A stretch of 64,000 nucleotides of DNA, from positions 44,993,345-45,057,344 of the forward strand of contig CM055063.1 of NCBI GenBank assembly GCA_029204045.2, given 5' to 3'. This document shows, piece after piece, positions 31,859 to 41,940 of this stretch. The translations under genes and the position numbers were made by a program. Positions within the stretch are counted from its first letter, which is position 1. Each line of letters begins with the position of its first letter. The stretch comes from Tillandsia leiboldiana (lineage: Eukaryota; Streptophyta; Magnoliopsida; Poales; Bromeliaceae). Under the pieces are notes generated by a model. It was not told where the DNA came from. It saw only the letters and a list, made by a program, of their open reading frames with translations, and ran no database searches.

Positions 31859-32241
31859 GTAAGTTTTATTGATCAAAATCTCGGTTTTTCACAGTTTTTC
31901 ATTTTTTTCCTCAAAACGTGATGGAATTTCCGTATCTTTTTCATTTGTGGATGGTTTTTGATCAAATTTCTTTTGAAATAAGAACTCTGGGTAGATTAGT
32001 TTTGATTATATGCTAGGTATTCTAATGATAAACGAATTTTTGTCCTTCAATTTCAAAAATTTCGGTTTTAGGGCATATAATGGGAATTTTTGAAAATCAT
32101 GCGATTGATCTATTTTTAAAATTCCTTTTGCAAAACTAATTTGATTCTTAGTCTCTCTACACGATAATGATTGTTTGGGAACAATTTTTCAAATTTTTGA
32201 AAATTAACAATTTTTTCGTGTTCTTGAGTTGTTGCTCACAG
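31859..32241 (+). other. Candidate leader intron of the envelope-like gene
   Basis: Donor CCAA-GTAAGTTTT at 31859 and acceptor TTGCTCACAG ending at 32241; 383 bp, AT-rich, with T-runs before the acceptor. Splicing would join the ATG-free leader to an exon whose first ATG (32272) opens the main frame. Not provable from DNA alone. Confidence 0.5.
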
Positions 32242-33717
32242 GATTTCCTTTCTCACAAGAAACTAGTAGCAATGGTGATCACCTGGATCATTTTTCTTCT
32301 GGCTGCTATGGTTCATACAAGAGATACTATCAAGCCCAAGAAGGCTAAGAAGGCGAAGAAAACAAAGGATGATTCCGATACGGACTCTGAGATGGAATCG
32401 ATCGATTGGGATGAGCTTCAAGTTGAAGCAATTACTCCCACTGCTTCGAAAGGGAAAGCCCCTGCAGAGACATCAAAGGCAAAGGCTCCGCCCACTGCTG
32501 CTGAAAAAGGAAAAGCTCCAATGGAAGAAACTTCTGTGAAAACAAAAAGAAAAAGTGTTGCCCGCAAAAGAGGGAGTGCTCGAGGAATTTCCATTGAGCA
32601 ACCAGTTGCTAACCAGCCTCCTCCACAAGACTTTATCAGCTCTGCTAGGATAAAGGATTTTGAGAACAGGGAATGCATTGGCGAAAGACATGTTAATGTC
32701 AAAGCCTTGAAGGAACGATCTTCGCTTTTTGGGACTCTGTATGATCAGACAGGTCTTGCTCCCATTTGCATTTTCCCCGAGACCACTGGGTATTGTCTTC
32801 ACTCAGTAAGGATGTTTTATCAAAATGCTTGCTATCTAGTTGATCAGGAGAGCGGACGTCGCGAATTTCAAACATTGGTTAAGAATGTTAAGATCAAAGT
32901 AACCCCTCAACTGATTGGAGAGGCGTTAGGAATGACGGCCAGAGCTGATGGGGCTCATTATCTGAAGAGTCAAACCTTCAGCACCAACTCCTGGAGAGTG
33001 GTAGTTGATGGAATCTGTCTTCCAGATACTCTGTCGGCAGGAAACTCCGTCTTTTCAAAAGAGCTTCGACCAGAGTATCGCTACTTGAACTTCATTATCT
33101 GTTATAACGTCCTTCCAAATATGAATACAAAGGTTCTTCGGTGGGATAGGATGTTGTTCCTCTACCTTCTTGGAAACCCCACAGCAGCAATAGGTGCAAA
33201 CTTAAACATTCCTTACATCATCTGGTCAAGGATGGCACGTTATGTGGAACATGCTCACCCTTCAGAGAGACTACCCTATCTAATGATCATTATGCGCATT
33301 CTTCGAAAATTTAAAGCTGACACAAGTGCGAGTTCCTACATGCACAGTCTAGGAACGATCAATGAAACAACTATTGTAAAGTCTCTCTCAACAAAACAAG
33401 ATGAGCCCCCATCACCTCCTCACCGACGAAGAGCACAACAACAAGCAACAACCTCTGCACCAGCAGCACCACCTCCAGTCCAACAAGCACCTCCAGCACA
33501 ACAAGCACCTCCATCGACATCCGATGATGATGCATCGGTTACCTCCATTTATAAAGAACAGCAACGGCTCTCCAACGAGCAAGAACGCATATCGAATGAA
33601 CTGATTGAAGTAAAGGAAGAAATAAAAAAGGTCAACAAGAACCAGTCATCCATGAACAAACGATTAAAGAAAATCTTCCAAATACTCGGCTGCATCAGTT
33701 CGGATGATTCTGAGTAA
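32167..33717 (+). CDS. Envelope-like protein (third ORF) of the SIRE-like element
   Basis: Open for 516 codons. If the candidate intron is used, translation starts at M36 (32272), giving 481 residues that begin with a hydrophobic stretch (VITWIIFLLAAMV), possibly a signal anchor. A Lys-rich basic region and a Pro/Ala/Lys-rich linker follow. The central globular domain (about residues 165-390) has the pattern HVNVKALKERSSLFGTLY, RMFYQNACYL, IGEALGM and RWDRMLFLYLLGNP, similar to the domain named 'putative plant transposon protein'. A Pro/Gln-rich segment (QQAPPAQQAPPS) and a C-terminal coiled coil (EQQRLSNEQERISNELIEVKEE) close the protein. SIRE-like elements carry such ORFs; a membrane or envelope role has not been shown. 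It is open, unlike gag-pol. Confidence 0.85.
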   Translation: MIVWEQFFKFLKINNFFVFLSCCSQDFLSHKKLVAMVITWIIFLLAAMVHTRDTIKPKKAKKAKKTKDDSDTDSEMESIDWDELQVEAITPTASKGKAPAETSKAKAPPTAAEKGKAPMEETSVKTKRKSVARKRGSARGISIEQPVANQPPPQDFISSARIKDFENRECIGERHVNVKALKERSSLFGTLYDQTGLAPICIFPETTGYCLHSVRMFYQNACYLVDQESGRREFQTLVKNVKIKVTPQLIGEALGMTARADGAHYLKSQTFSTNSWRVVVDGICLPDTLSAGNSVFSKELRPEYRYLNFIICYNVLPNMNTKVLRWDRMLFLYLLGNPTAAIGANLNIPYIIWSRMARYVEHAHPSERLPYLMIIMRILRKFKADTSASSYMHSLGTINETTIVKSLSTKQDEPPSPPHRRRAQQQATTSAPAAPPPVQQAPPAQQAPPSTSDDDASVTSIYKEQQRLSNEQERISNELIEVKEEIKKVNKNQSSMNKRLKKIFQILGCISSDDSE

Positions 33718-34410
33718 TCCCCATCCTTTTAATCTTTTTCTTGTGCAGATTTTTAATCTTTTCTTGTGCAGGTTTTTAAGTTTTAGTTTTTAGTTTTAAT
33801 TCTCACAGTCTTGGTTCTTGAACTTGTTAACTTTTCTCTCTATTTTGCAATTTTGGCTTCCTTTGTGACAAAAAGGGGGAGAGAATATTAGAACAGTTTG
33901 AACAATGAAACCATGATCGATTGTCCAGTTGTGAACCATGAAGGTAAGTAGAACTTCAACTTTTGGTTTTCTTTTGTGATTGCACACATGCCTCGACTAA
34001 CTATTTGCTAACTATTTGGGCATGTAATGTAACTAACAAGTTGATGTTCACTAACAATTTTGTGACATTTGGATTTTGATTGCATAGAAGATATGTTGGT
34101 GTTTAACTATGATCAAATTACATATCTGTATATATAAATGTCATGGTAAGTATAAATGAGTATAAACTTCATTTCTGTGTGTGGTTTTTGAATGACATAA
34201 AATTCTTGAGGTATCTAACGATTTTTTTTGTCAAGAATGATTTCTTTTGCAGAGAGTACATATGTCTAAGTCTAGAGTCTGTTTTAGGAGTTTAACTCAT
34301 GTATCTATTTTATTTTGGATTTCCATTGTAAATTTTTGTTGTATGGTGATATCAACAAAAATATCTTTTTGAATTTTCTTGAGTGGATTTGTGTTTTGTC
34401 ACGAAATCGC
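33718..34410 (+). other. Copia 3' untranslated region
   Basis: AT-rich, no supported ORF. Two tandem phrases TTTTTAATCTTTT(T)CTTGTGCAG occur at 33725-33780. The purine run AAAAAGGGGGAGAG near 33870-33885 resembles a second polypurine tract. Confidence 0.6.
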
Positions 34411-34422
34411 CAAAGGGGGAGA
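34411..34422 (+). other. Polypurine tract, Copia
   Basis: CAAAGGGGGAGA, one base before the 3' LTR; plus-strand primer. Confidence 0.92.
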
Positions 34423-34423
34423 T

Positions 34424-35730
34424 TGTTACGGAATTTGAGTTGGCGTATTTCGTGAATTCGGTTAAGTCTTGAAGATTGAAGATAAAGATGTTGGATCATA
34501 TAACTCAATCTCAAGAAAGAAGAATTCAAAAGGATCAGGTATGTTTAACTAATTATTTTTGGTAATCCGAATACTTCTTATAGTGTAGAAACACTTGGAT
34601 GAATTTTTAATTGCATAAAAATCAAAAACTGGACATGGGACATGTTCAGGATCCGGATCAGACTTTTCAATCCGGATCCCGAAGGGTGTTCGTTCATACG
34701 CAACTTCAATCCGGATCGTAGCCTCCTTTGATCCGGATCCCGAACACTGGTTTTACCTTGATTTATGAACGATCCGGATCAGGCTTTTCAATCCGGATCC
34801 CGAACGTTAGTGTTTGGTGAAAGTGTATGAACGATCCGGATCGGGCACTTCGATCCGGATCCCGAACCTTTGTTTTTCTGGAAACTGTCTGTCTCGCTAC
34901 TGCAATCCGGATCGCCGAAGTCCGATCCGAATCGCCGTCCTGAAAAATTCCAGAAAAGGTTAGTTTTTGATCCTTATCCTCTTCCAATGGTTTCTAACCT
35001 ATATATAGACCCTTTAATTCATCTTTTAGGGTAACCCCACGACAAAGGGAAAAAGACGACCGAAATAGATAGATCCACAAATAGAGAAGAAAGGAAATCA
35101 ATAGATTGAATCTTATGTTTCTTCATCTATATTGATTGATTTGATTCTAGGTTTTCATACTCACATTTTGAGTAGAATCAAATCAATGAATACTTAGATG
35201 GTATTTCCAATCTATTTCTAATCTAAGTATTCGGCGGATCATCACCACCCAAAAACAACGATTTTCCCAAAATCGGCGCGTGGACTCGCGTGGCCTTGTG
35301 GATTCAAGGTGCTACCGCTCTCGTGGATTCGGAGCGAGGTACGTTCGTGGATTCGAAGCGTGCTACTGGGTGAAGACCGTGGATTCGGTCGGACGTTGTG
35401 GATTCGGCGTTGGACGCAGATCGTGGATTCGAGAAGCGTCGTGGAGCGAGCGGAGAAGATCAACTAGGAGCGTATGGAAAAGGTTGAGTCGTCTGTGAGT
35501 ACGGTATATCACCTTGTACGTGTTTAATTCTAGTGGATTTTACCGTGTTATCGGTCCCGTGGTTTTTTGCTCCGGTTTGGAGTTTTCCACATAAAAATCT
35601 CTGCGTGTTATTTATTTTTCCGCATTGGGTTTTATATCGCAAAGATTTTTGAGTGTTTATTGTTTACACTTATTCACCCCCCTCTAGGTGTTTTTTCCCC
35701 TATTTAGATCCAATTATACATAACCCAACA
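34424..35730 (+). repeat. Copia 3' LTR (1307 bp)
   Basis: Same ends and length as 17979-19285, with a small number of substitutions. TATA box at about 35000-35007. Confidence 0.96.
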
Positions 35731-35735
35731 GAGGA
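35731..35735 (+). other. Target-site duplication GAGGA, right (Copia)
   Basis: Matches 17974-17978. Element 3 sequence resumes here. Confidence 0.93.
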
Positions 35736-37950
35736 GGCTTTTGGATCATGTCCAGTGCGGCCGAGACCGCGAGTTACCGGTAGAATTATTGAAAATTGTA
35801 GCAATTCGGTGTTTCGACCCTGTGCTTGAGATTGATTGGCATAATGCCACAGAATGTTTGACTGCGGCGAGAGAGGACTTTGATCTTCGGCAAGGCGGAC
35901 AAGAGGAGGCTTGCTTGTTGAGATTGTTAGAGCAGACAGGTTTTAGCGACAGTGTGAGAGGTGCTTACGGCGGCACCGGGACTCAGGGATATCCTTGTTG
36001 CTCATGAGATCCCCGGTGTGATTTCACCTGAGCTGTTGATAATGCCGCCGGTTAGGGAGATAGAGATTGCGTCGGACGTGGTTCGGGGAACCGCGCCACC
36101 CTCGACAGCACCTCATTGGATATCGCCTGTAGAGTTGAGAGAGCTGATGGCGCAGTTGCAGGATCTGATGGATCGAGGGGTCAGTTTGACCTAGTGCCAC
36201 GCCGTTGGTATACGGTGGTGATGCCACGCCGTTGGTATACGGCGGTGATGCCACGCCGTTGGTATACGGTGGTGATGCCACGTCGTTGATACACGACTGT
36301 GAGGGTCCTTTTATGGTTCGAGTGTAGACAGGTCCGGGTGGTATCTAGGACCTTTTGATGGAGTTATACTCCGGCAGTTAGTGTATGATGCGAGTACCTA
36401 TTTGGAATTAGACAGCCGAGGACTTCGCCTAGACGGCGTTCAGGATACGGTAGGGGCATTATGAGTTTATAGCGAGGCCCAATGGAATGACGAATGCCCT
36501 GTTGACTTCAAGATCTGAGGAATTGTATGTCCTAGTTGTGCGTGGACGATCTGGGAGTAGTGTTTCCCGAGGATATTTTGATTTACTCCCAAAGCAATTT
36601 GGAGTACGAGGAGTGCTTGTGGATGTGCTACCATGCCTGTGTGGATGAAGCTGTATGCCAAGTTATTGAGGTACAAGTTTTATCTCCAAGTGCATGCCTT
36701 TTTGGGTCACCTTATTCTGGCCATTGGAGTGGCGGTGGAATCCGACCAAATGGATGTTATTAGAGTTTGGCTGAAACCAACATTTATCCTTGAGGTGAGG
36801 AGCTTCTTAGACTTGGCAGTGCCGGGAGAGCATGGCCAATGGATAATGAGACTGATGCCAGCGCCAATGCTAGTGTTTCCAGTGTTGGGGGATGGATTTG
36901 TGTGTTTTAGTGATGCCTCCCATTGTGGCTGTAGAGTTACCGTGGGTTGATTTTCGGTCCACACTTCATTAGTCCAACCCTATGACTATTAAGGCAGGAC
37001 GAACCGCTGTTTTGCAGGCAGCTTGGATCCCACAGTTGAGCCTTTCAGTACGTCTATTACTTCCAACTTTGATTGATATACCTGGGCGTAGGCCATGCCT
37101 GCTTGGCTATCAGTCCTGATTACTCAGCATTTCTGTTCTATACTATATGATAGATTAAGATTTCAGCTTCAGTTTACAGTTTCTACCATGCGGTATCAGT
37201 GGAGCCTACAGCTTTCAGCATCTTGGGTGGGATTTACGCGGATTGTCGTTGCTGGTTCGGATTTTTGACCGCGAGTTTGGGCATCAGCATTATGATCGCC
37301 TTTTGAGCCAGTTTTCAGTCCCGTTAATTGACGGTTTAGTCCCCGTCAGGGTGTCCTTTATTAGTTGAGAGATCGACTTCGACCCGTGGGTTTGTTGGGG
37401 TTATGTTGGCATGTTGAGTGACCAATTGTGGCATGAGACTATGCCTCTTGAGGATCCCTTTTGAGGGTAGCCCGCAGTTGAGTAGTCCACTCGGGTGATT
37501 TTGGATCGGGAAGTAACCGAGTGAAGACCCCAGCTTATTGGATGAATGTGTGGGTATGCTTCGGGTCGCCTTGTTGAGATTGGCACCAGGATGTGGTTTG
37601 GTGCGTGTTGCACTGGTGGTTATTTTGTTTCCCCCAGCTTTTGATGGAGCCTCTGTATTGTTTCACATCTCAGCTCAGGAGTGTTTTGCTTTTGGATCCC
37701 TCGCCCGTGATTGACTCGCACCATTTGAGCGCTAAGAGTGTTTGGAGTACGAGGGACGCCCGTTGCGAATTCTGGCTCGAGAGATGAGGGAATTGCACAA
37801 TCAGGCCAAGCCGTACTGGGTATTGCTGTTTTTGGGAAGTGATCACGGGGAGTGAGTGGTGTTTGGGGAGCTGGAGACGTTATTGATGGATACCTACCCG
37901 TGGTATTTGTGACTCCTGGTGGATTTGAGCTAGTTTCGAGGACGAAACTT
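35736..37950 (+). pseudogene. pol: Decayed protease/reverse transcriptase/RNase H of element 3
   Basis: Only fragments in changing frames remain. They lie in the correct Gypsy order. Near 36128-36180: VELRELMAQLQDLMDRG (start of reverse transcriptase). Near 36420-36500: traces of the block containing a Gly-Met-Thr-Asn-Ala-like motif. Near 36545-36615: the catalytic-loop block now reads FPEDILIYS instead of the usual Asp-Asp pair. Near 36700-36821: FLGH and EVRSFLDLA. Near 36850-36920: PAPMLVFP and CFSDAS (RNase H start). Integrase is not convincingly recognisable in 37000-37900. At least a dozen disabling changes exist, so no protein can be made. Compared with the about 96% identical LTRs, this decay is far in excess. 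Confidence 0.8.
36194..36290 (+). repeat. 27-bp tandem repeat inside decayed pol
   Basis: Unit GCCACGCCGTTGGTATACGG followed by TGGTGAT, three near-perfect copies and a diverged fourth. It directly follows the reverse transcriptase N-terminal remnant, where the palm should continue. Confidence 0.9.
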
Positions 37951-37968
37951 TCTTTTAGTGGGGGAGAA
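37932..37968 (+). other. PPT-side hairpin and polypurine tract, element 3
   Basis: AGTTTCG-AGGA-CGAAACT (37932-37949), then TAGTGGGGGAGAA directly before the 3' LTR. Intact despite the wrecked coding region. Confidence 0.88.
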
Positions 37969-40900
37969 TGTGAAGACCCGAAATTTCCACCATTAGACTA
38001 CTATGGCATCTACAACTTCTGGAGGCCTATGTGGCGTGTCGGTGGGATTTGTGCACCAATTGGACATTAGGGATGGACTCGGTGTGTTAAATGGATCACG
38101 AGAGTAGTCTGATGACCCCGTCGGAAGTTTAGAAGTGGTTTCGCGCGCAATGGAAATTAAAAATGGACTCAGCGCGAAGTATGGACCGAGGAACACCATT
38201 CCGGATGCCTTCGGCAATTTTTAGAGTTGGAATTTAGCAAAACGGACAGCAAATTTGGATTCAGTGCGCGAAAACGATGAAAATGGACTACCTACTTGCA
38301 TTTTTCGGAGCTCGGATGACCCGGCACGGATTTCGAGGCACCTTGGCACTGTTTCGGCGGCCGGCGGTGGCGGCGGGCAGCGGCGGAGCGCGGCGGTGCA
38401 GGCGCGGGCAGGTGCGCGGTCCACCGCGGAGGCGTGCACCGGGCGCGGGCCACGTGGCGGATCCCGGTTGGCCGGCGCAGCGGGCACGATCCACGGGAAA
38501 AGCGCGTTGTACGGTGGACCGGAGGGTGACACGTGGCGGCGTGTGGTTGGTGCGGTGTAGCACGCTCGGTCCACGGAGCAGGCTGGGGAGCGCCTCGGGA
38601 AGCGTGCGTGCAGAGGTGCAGGCGGCGGGCGCAGGGCGCACGTGGGCGCGTTGACGCGCTGTTCCCGCGCGTGGGCGGCCACGTGTCGGCGTCTGGGGGC
38701 GCCACGTGTCGCGTTGTGAGCGGCGGGCGTTGCTGTCGCCTGTTCGGCAGGCTACGTGGAGGCCCGTGGAGGATTTGGGCCTGCACAGTGTTGGGCCGGG
38801 CCCAACACTGTAGCAGCCCGGATTTTTCTGGCGCCCAGAAGTGGGGACACAGCCGTCATTTCTTCATTTGTTTCTGGAGCCTATAGAAGGGATCCGAGCT
38901 TCTTCTTCTTCTTCCCTTCTTTTCGCATTTCTGAGCTTCAAACCGATTGGAGGTCTTCAGCAAAGTTGCTCCCCTACATGTTGCGCACCCTCTGGAGGAT
39001 TTCTACGATTTTTGGTGGCACACTTATCGAGGTTTCCATTTTTACGGTGCGGCGCGACGCTCGTCCATTTTGGTTCCTCTTCGTCGCGTTTCTGTGCGCG
39101 AGCTCCCCCGGCCTACTCCAACCTTCGTTTTAGGCGATTCTTGCGCCGTTGGATCCGCGACAGATAGAGTTACGATCTTGGTATTTTCTTCTTCCCCTAG
39201 TTTTGCGCTTTTCGAGAAGTTTTTCCATGCTTACTGGGACCTTATTTTCTGTGAGGAATTCTGGACAGCGACACTTTGCCGGATTTTTATCTCCGCAACC
39301 GGGCATCGGATGGTGACGTGCTTGTACACTTTTTTCATCTACTCGACGCGAGGATTGTCACAATATTTTTATTGGATTTTTCTAAGGCTTGCGCGAAGGT
39401 ATATTTTTTTCCCTTTATCTGTGCATGGAAATATAGATGTGTGGTTGTGTGTTTGTGAGCGCCCTGTATTGTGGAATTTGTAACTCGGCCTACATGGCTC
39501 GGAATTTGACATACAGGTACTCGTTTCGAAGGTATCGACGCGAGGAACGCGACAGTAATTTTGTTGGATTTTTCAGAATCCGTTCTGCAGGTGAAAACTG
39601 CACATCTTCGGGGCTATTTTCTAATGTTGTATATACTTGGAATATTTTGGATTAAGTGTAATGTTGGACCTTATTGTTGTACCCAGGGGTGTTTGCATGT
39701 GTTGCTGGACCTTTTAGAACTGGAGAAAATTGGACATAGTGGATTCCGGGTGTTTTCAGTTGTTTGGAGCCAAGGCTTGCGCGACATGTACCGAGGGTGC
39801 AATTTTGACAGATTTTGGACTGTGAGCGTCTACACACTTCACCGACTTCAGCTTTGCGTGCGGAAAGCGCTTCAGGTGGGTGCTTTGTTTCCAGAACCGG
39901 TGGACGGTTCTCTAATTCTGTATGTTAGGATGCATGCATGTTTGCAGTACATGGCTTATGTTTGTAAGGTAGGTAAGCTTGATAATGAAAATTGTATAAA
40001 TGATTGTAGGAATAATATTCATGTTGTATATTGAGGACTTGCATGATTTGGGTGTTTATGTCGGTGAATAGTGTAAGCTTACCTAGGTTAATGTTACCCT
40101 ATGAGATCATGTAACATGCCATGTTAGCACATAGCCTTTCATGTGGTTGGTTTATGCTTTGGGACAGGATTTTGTAGCTATGTGCGGATTTTCACTCTGA
40201 GGAGTTATTATGATCGAGGATTATGATCAGGTGTAGACATGTGGTTTACTTTCTTATATCATTCTTGAGGACAAATGCATGCTTGTATGGACATATAGTT
40301 AGGCCACCTTTTATTGCTACACTACTTATTAGAACTTGACTTAGGAGAAACCATACTTTTCCTTTCTCCTTCTTGTTAGTCAGGTGGTCAGTGTTGCTCG
40401 GGTTCGAGCAGAGGTCTGGGTAGTGTAGTCGGGACTTCGTGTCTAGGACAGGTTGGATTAGTTGTGGGGCTTTCCGGCAACCGCGTATATTGGACGGTTG
40501 ACCGGATGCTTATCTATGCACCAGATTGGGTATCAGTTTTCTCTAGTGGATGGAGTTTCCCACTTATAGTTTAGTTGCATCCGATTGAGGTCGGGTCTTT
40601 CTTTTGTGGTTGAGTTTTCCCACTTTGATCAAATTTGTGATCAAAGTCCTGCTATACAGAGATACTTGTTACTGAGATACTTTACTCGTGTGGGTCGCTC
40701 CCCTCGAGTGCCACTCCGGAGGTAGGCTTTTCGGACCCAGCCTTGTGTGCCGGTCTGATACTTATTTTGGGATGCGAGCCGTGCGGGCCGGTCTCGCGGT
40801 TTCGAGCCATGTGTGCAGATTCCGCTGAGCAGGCAATGCCAGTTTTACTGGTGGCACCAGATTGGGTTATTACCGGCATTTACTTTCTTGTTTCACTCGT

Positions 40901-41940
40901 GTCGGGGGGACCGAGTGGAGTCTAGTAGCTGTGTTTAGACCAGTGCTAGTGTTGTTGGGATCCATTTGGGGACGGTGGTCCCGAGGTCTTTGTGAGTTGT
41001 TGACGGTTGTGCGAGAGGCTTGGTGATCTTGAGTTTATCCGTTCTGAGAGAGAGCGTGGATTTTGACTATAGCCTGCATGAGCCACTACTCGATAGCGAG
41101 TTAGTCCGTTTGGACGCCCTACGTAATTCTTGCCCGTCAGCGGGAGGTGGTTGTAGATGGGCGCAGGTTTGACTGGACCCGATGTGGCAGTCAGCTCGAT
41201 TGGGTCGATTGAGCACCTCGTGTGCGTGTGTTGCATATCTTTATCTGAGTTTTCCCTATTTGAGCATTTAGATAGAGGCATGGTAGCTGTTGAGAGTCTC
41301 CAGCTTTCCTATTTCAGTCTTTACTGCTTTGGTTATCTTATGCCTCTAGTGGACTTAGTGGGCAGATCGTCGGGCCTGGTGGCGGTACCCACTGAGGACT
41401 CCCTTTTTATGTGTAGTTCTCACACCCGTTGGGGGTTTTCGCCCTCCCCTTCTTTTCTCTCCTTTGTTTTGCAGAGTCTTAGCGGGTGTTGCGGATTCTG
41501 CGGTTGTTGTTCGAGGCGAGGGAGTCGCGTGCTAGATCCCTACCCGTCTTTGGAGAGTAGCAGTACCCCTTCAGAGGAGATCTTCAGCAGATTAGTTGTT
41601 TTATTTTTCTCTTTTGAGAGACTGATGTAGTGAGGATATATTATGTATTGAGAGACTGTACACTGATGTATTTATTGGAGTTACCTCCCGGTTGGGTTCA
41701 GAGCTTGTATTTGAGGATATTGTATTATTATTTTTTTTTTTTGGGAGGCGGACATTGTTGTATTATTTCCAGTTGTACAGTGATTGATTTTAGTTATACA
41801 ACAGGTTTTTATTTGTAGCTCTGATATCTGTTTAGCTATAGTACTTTTCTTGCAGGTAGGACGCTTCGCCTATGCAGGTTGGCTTGTGTGGCGGATCTGT
41901 TGGCGAGCCCGGGTCGCAGTTTCGACCCCGGGGCGTGACA
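37969..41940 (+). repeat. Element 3, 3' LTR (3972 bp)
   Basis: Begins TGTGAAGACCCG, ends CCCCGGGGCGTGACA. U3 (to about 38880) has CACGTG modules (38440-38710), the 27-base palindrome at 38785 and the TATA-like TATAGAA at 38882. The leader contains two related blocks with CGACGCGAGGA (near 39345 and 39538), a donor-like CAGGTACTCGTTTCGA (39514) and the acceptor-like CCTTTGTTTTGCAG (ending 41474). No gene is seen; open frames are incidental. Confidence 0.92.
38785..38811 (+). promoter_or_regulatory. 27-base palindrome upstream of element 3 TATA box
   Basis: Arms ACAGTGTTGGGCC / GGCCCAACACTGT around one base, as in element 2, about 70 bp upstream of TATAGAA. Confidence 0.75.

Larger units (their letters stand above)
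27008..33190 (+). repeat. Right-hand copy of the 6.2 kb segment 20731-26907
   Basis: Starts at GATATGGTGAACAAAGCG, which is also at 20731, and parallels the left segment through gag end, pol, spacer and envelope-like ORF to CCCCACAGCA before the gap. Differences are almost only homopolymer lengths. The most likely cause is failure to merge two overlapping contig ends. Confidence 0.9.
17979..35730 (+). mobile_element. Element 4: SIRE/Maximus-like Copia retrotransposon with envelope-like ORF
   Basis: Two 1307-bp LTRs flanked by GAGGA, a tRNA-Met primer site, gag, protease, integrase, reverse transcriptase, RNase H in Copia order, a 1.4 kb spacer, an envelope-like ORF and a purine tract. Gag-pol followed by an extra ORF is typical of the SIRE/Maximus lineage. 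The apparent length of 17.8 kb is inflated: 27008-33190 repeats 20731-26907 around a 100-N gap. With one copy removed the element is about 11.5 kb, normal for the lineage. The LTRs differ at few sites, so the insertion is young. Pol carries stops and frameshifts seen in both segments, while the envelope-like ORF is open in the right-hand segment. Confidence 0.93.
16180..41940 (+). mobile_element. Element 3: Gypsy element with decayed gag-pol, split by a Copia element
   Basis: The parts in order are a 5' LTR remnant (16180-16764, truncated by element 2), primer site, decayed gag (to 17978), the inserted Copia (17979-35730), decayed pol (35731-37950), hairpin and purine tract, and a complete 3' LTR (37969-41940, 3972 bp). 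Excluding the Copia, the interior is only about 3.4 kb and has many stops and frameshifts. The 585 bp shared by both LTRs differ at only about 20 sites by my count. So the coding region seems to have been defective before this copy inserted, which makes it a non-autonomous copy mobilised in trans. A possible target duplication is TACGC at 41941, but the left partner is outside the window. Confidence 0.85.

Noticed and set aside
20731..33190. Genuine tandem or recombined SIRE element (LTR-gagpol-env-gagpol-env-LTR)
   Set aside because: The duplicate ends at a 100-N gap, differs mainly in homopolymers, and has only one pair of LTRs and one target duplication.
35741..36007. Small gene starting just after the Copia element
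   Set aside because: It is one frame of decayed element 3 pol; the similarity to Gypsy reverse transcriptase begins a little further on.
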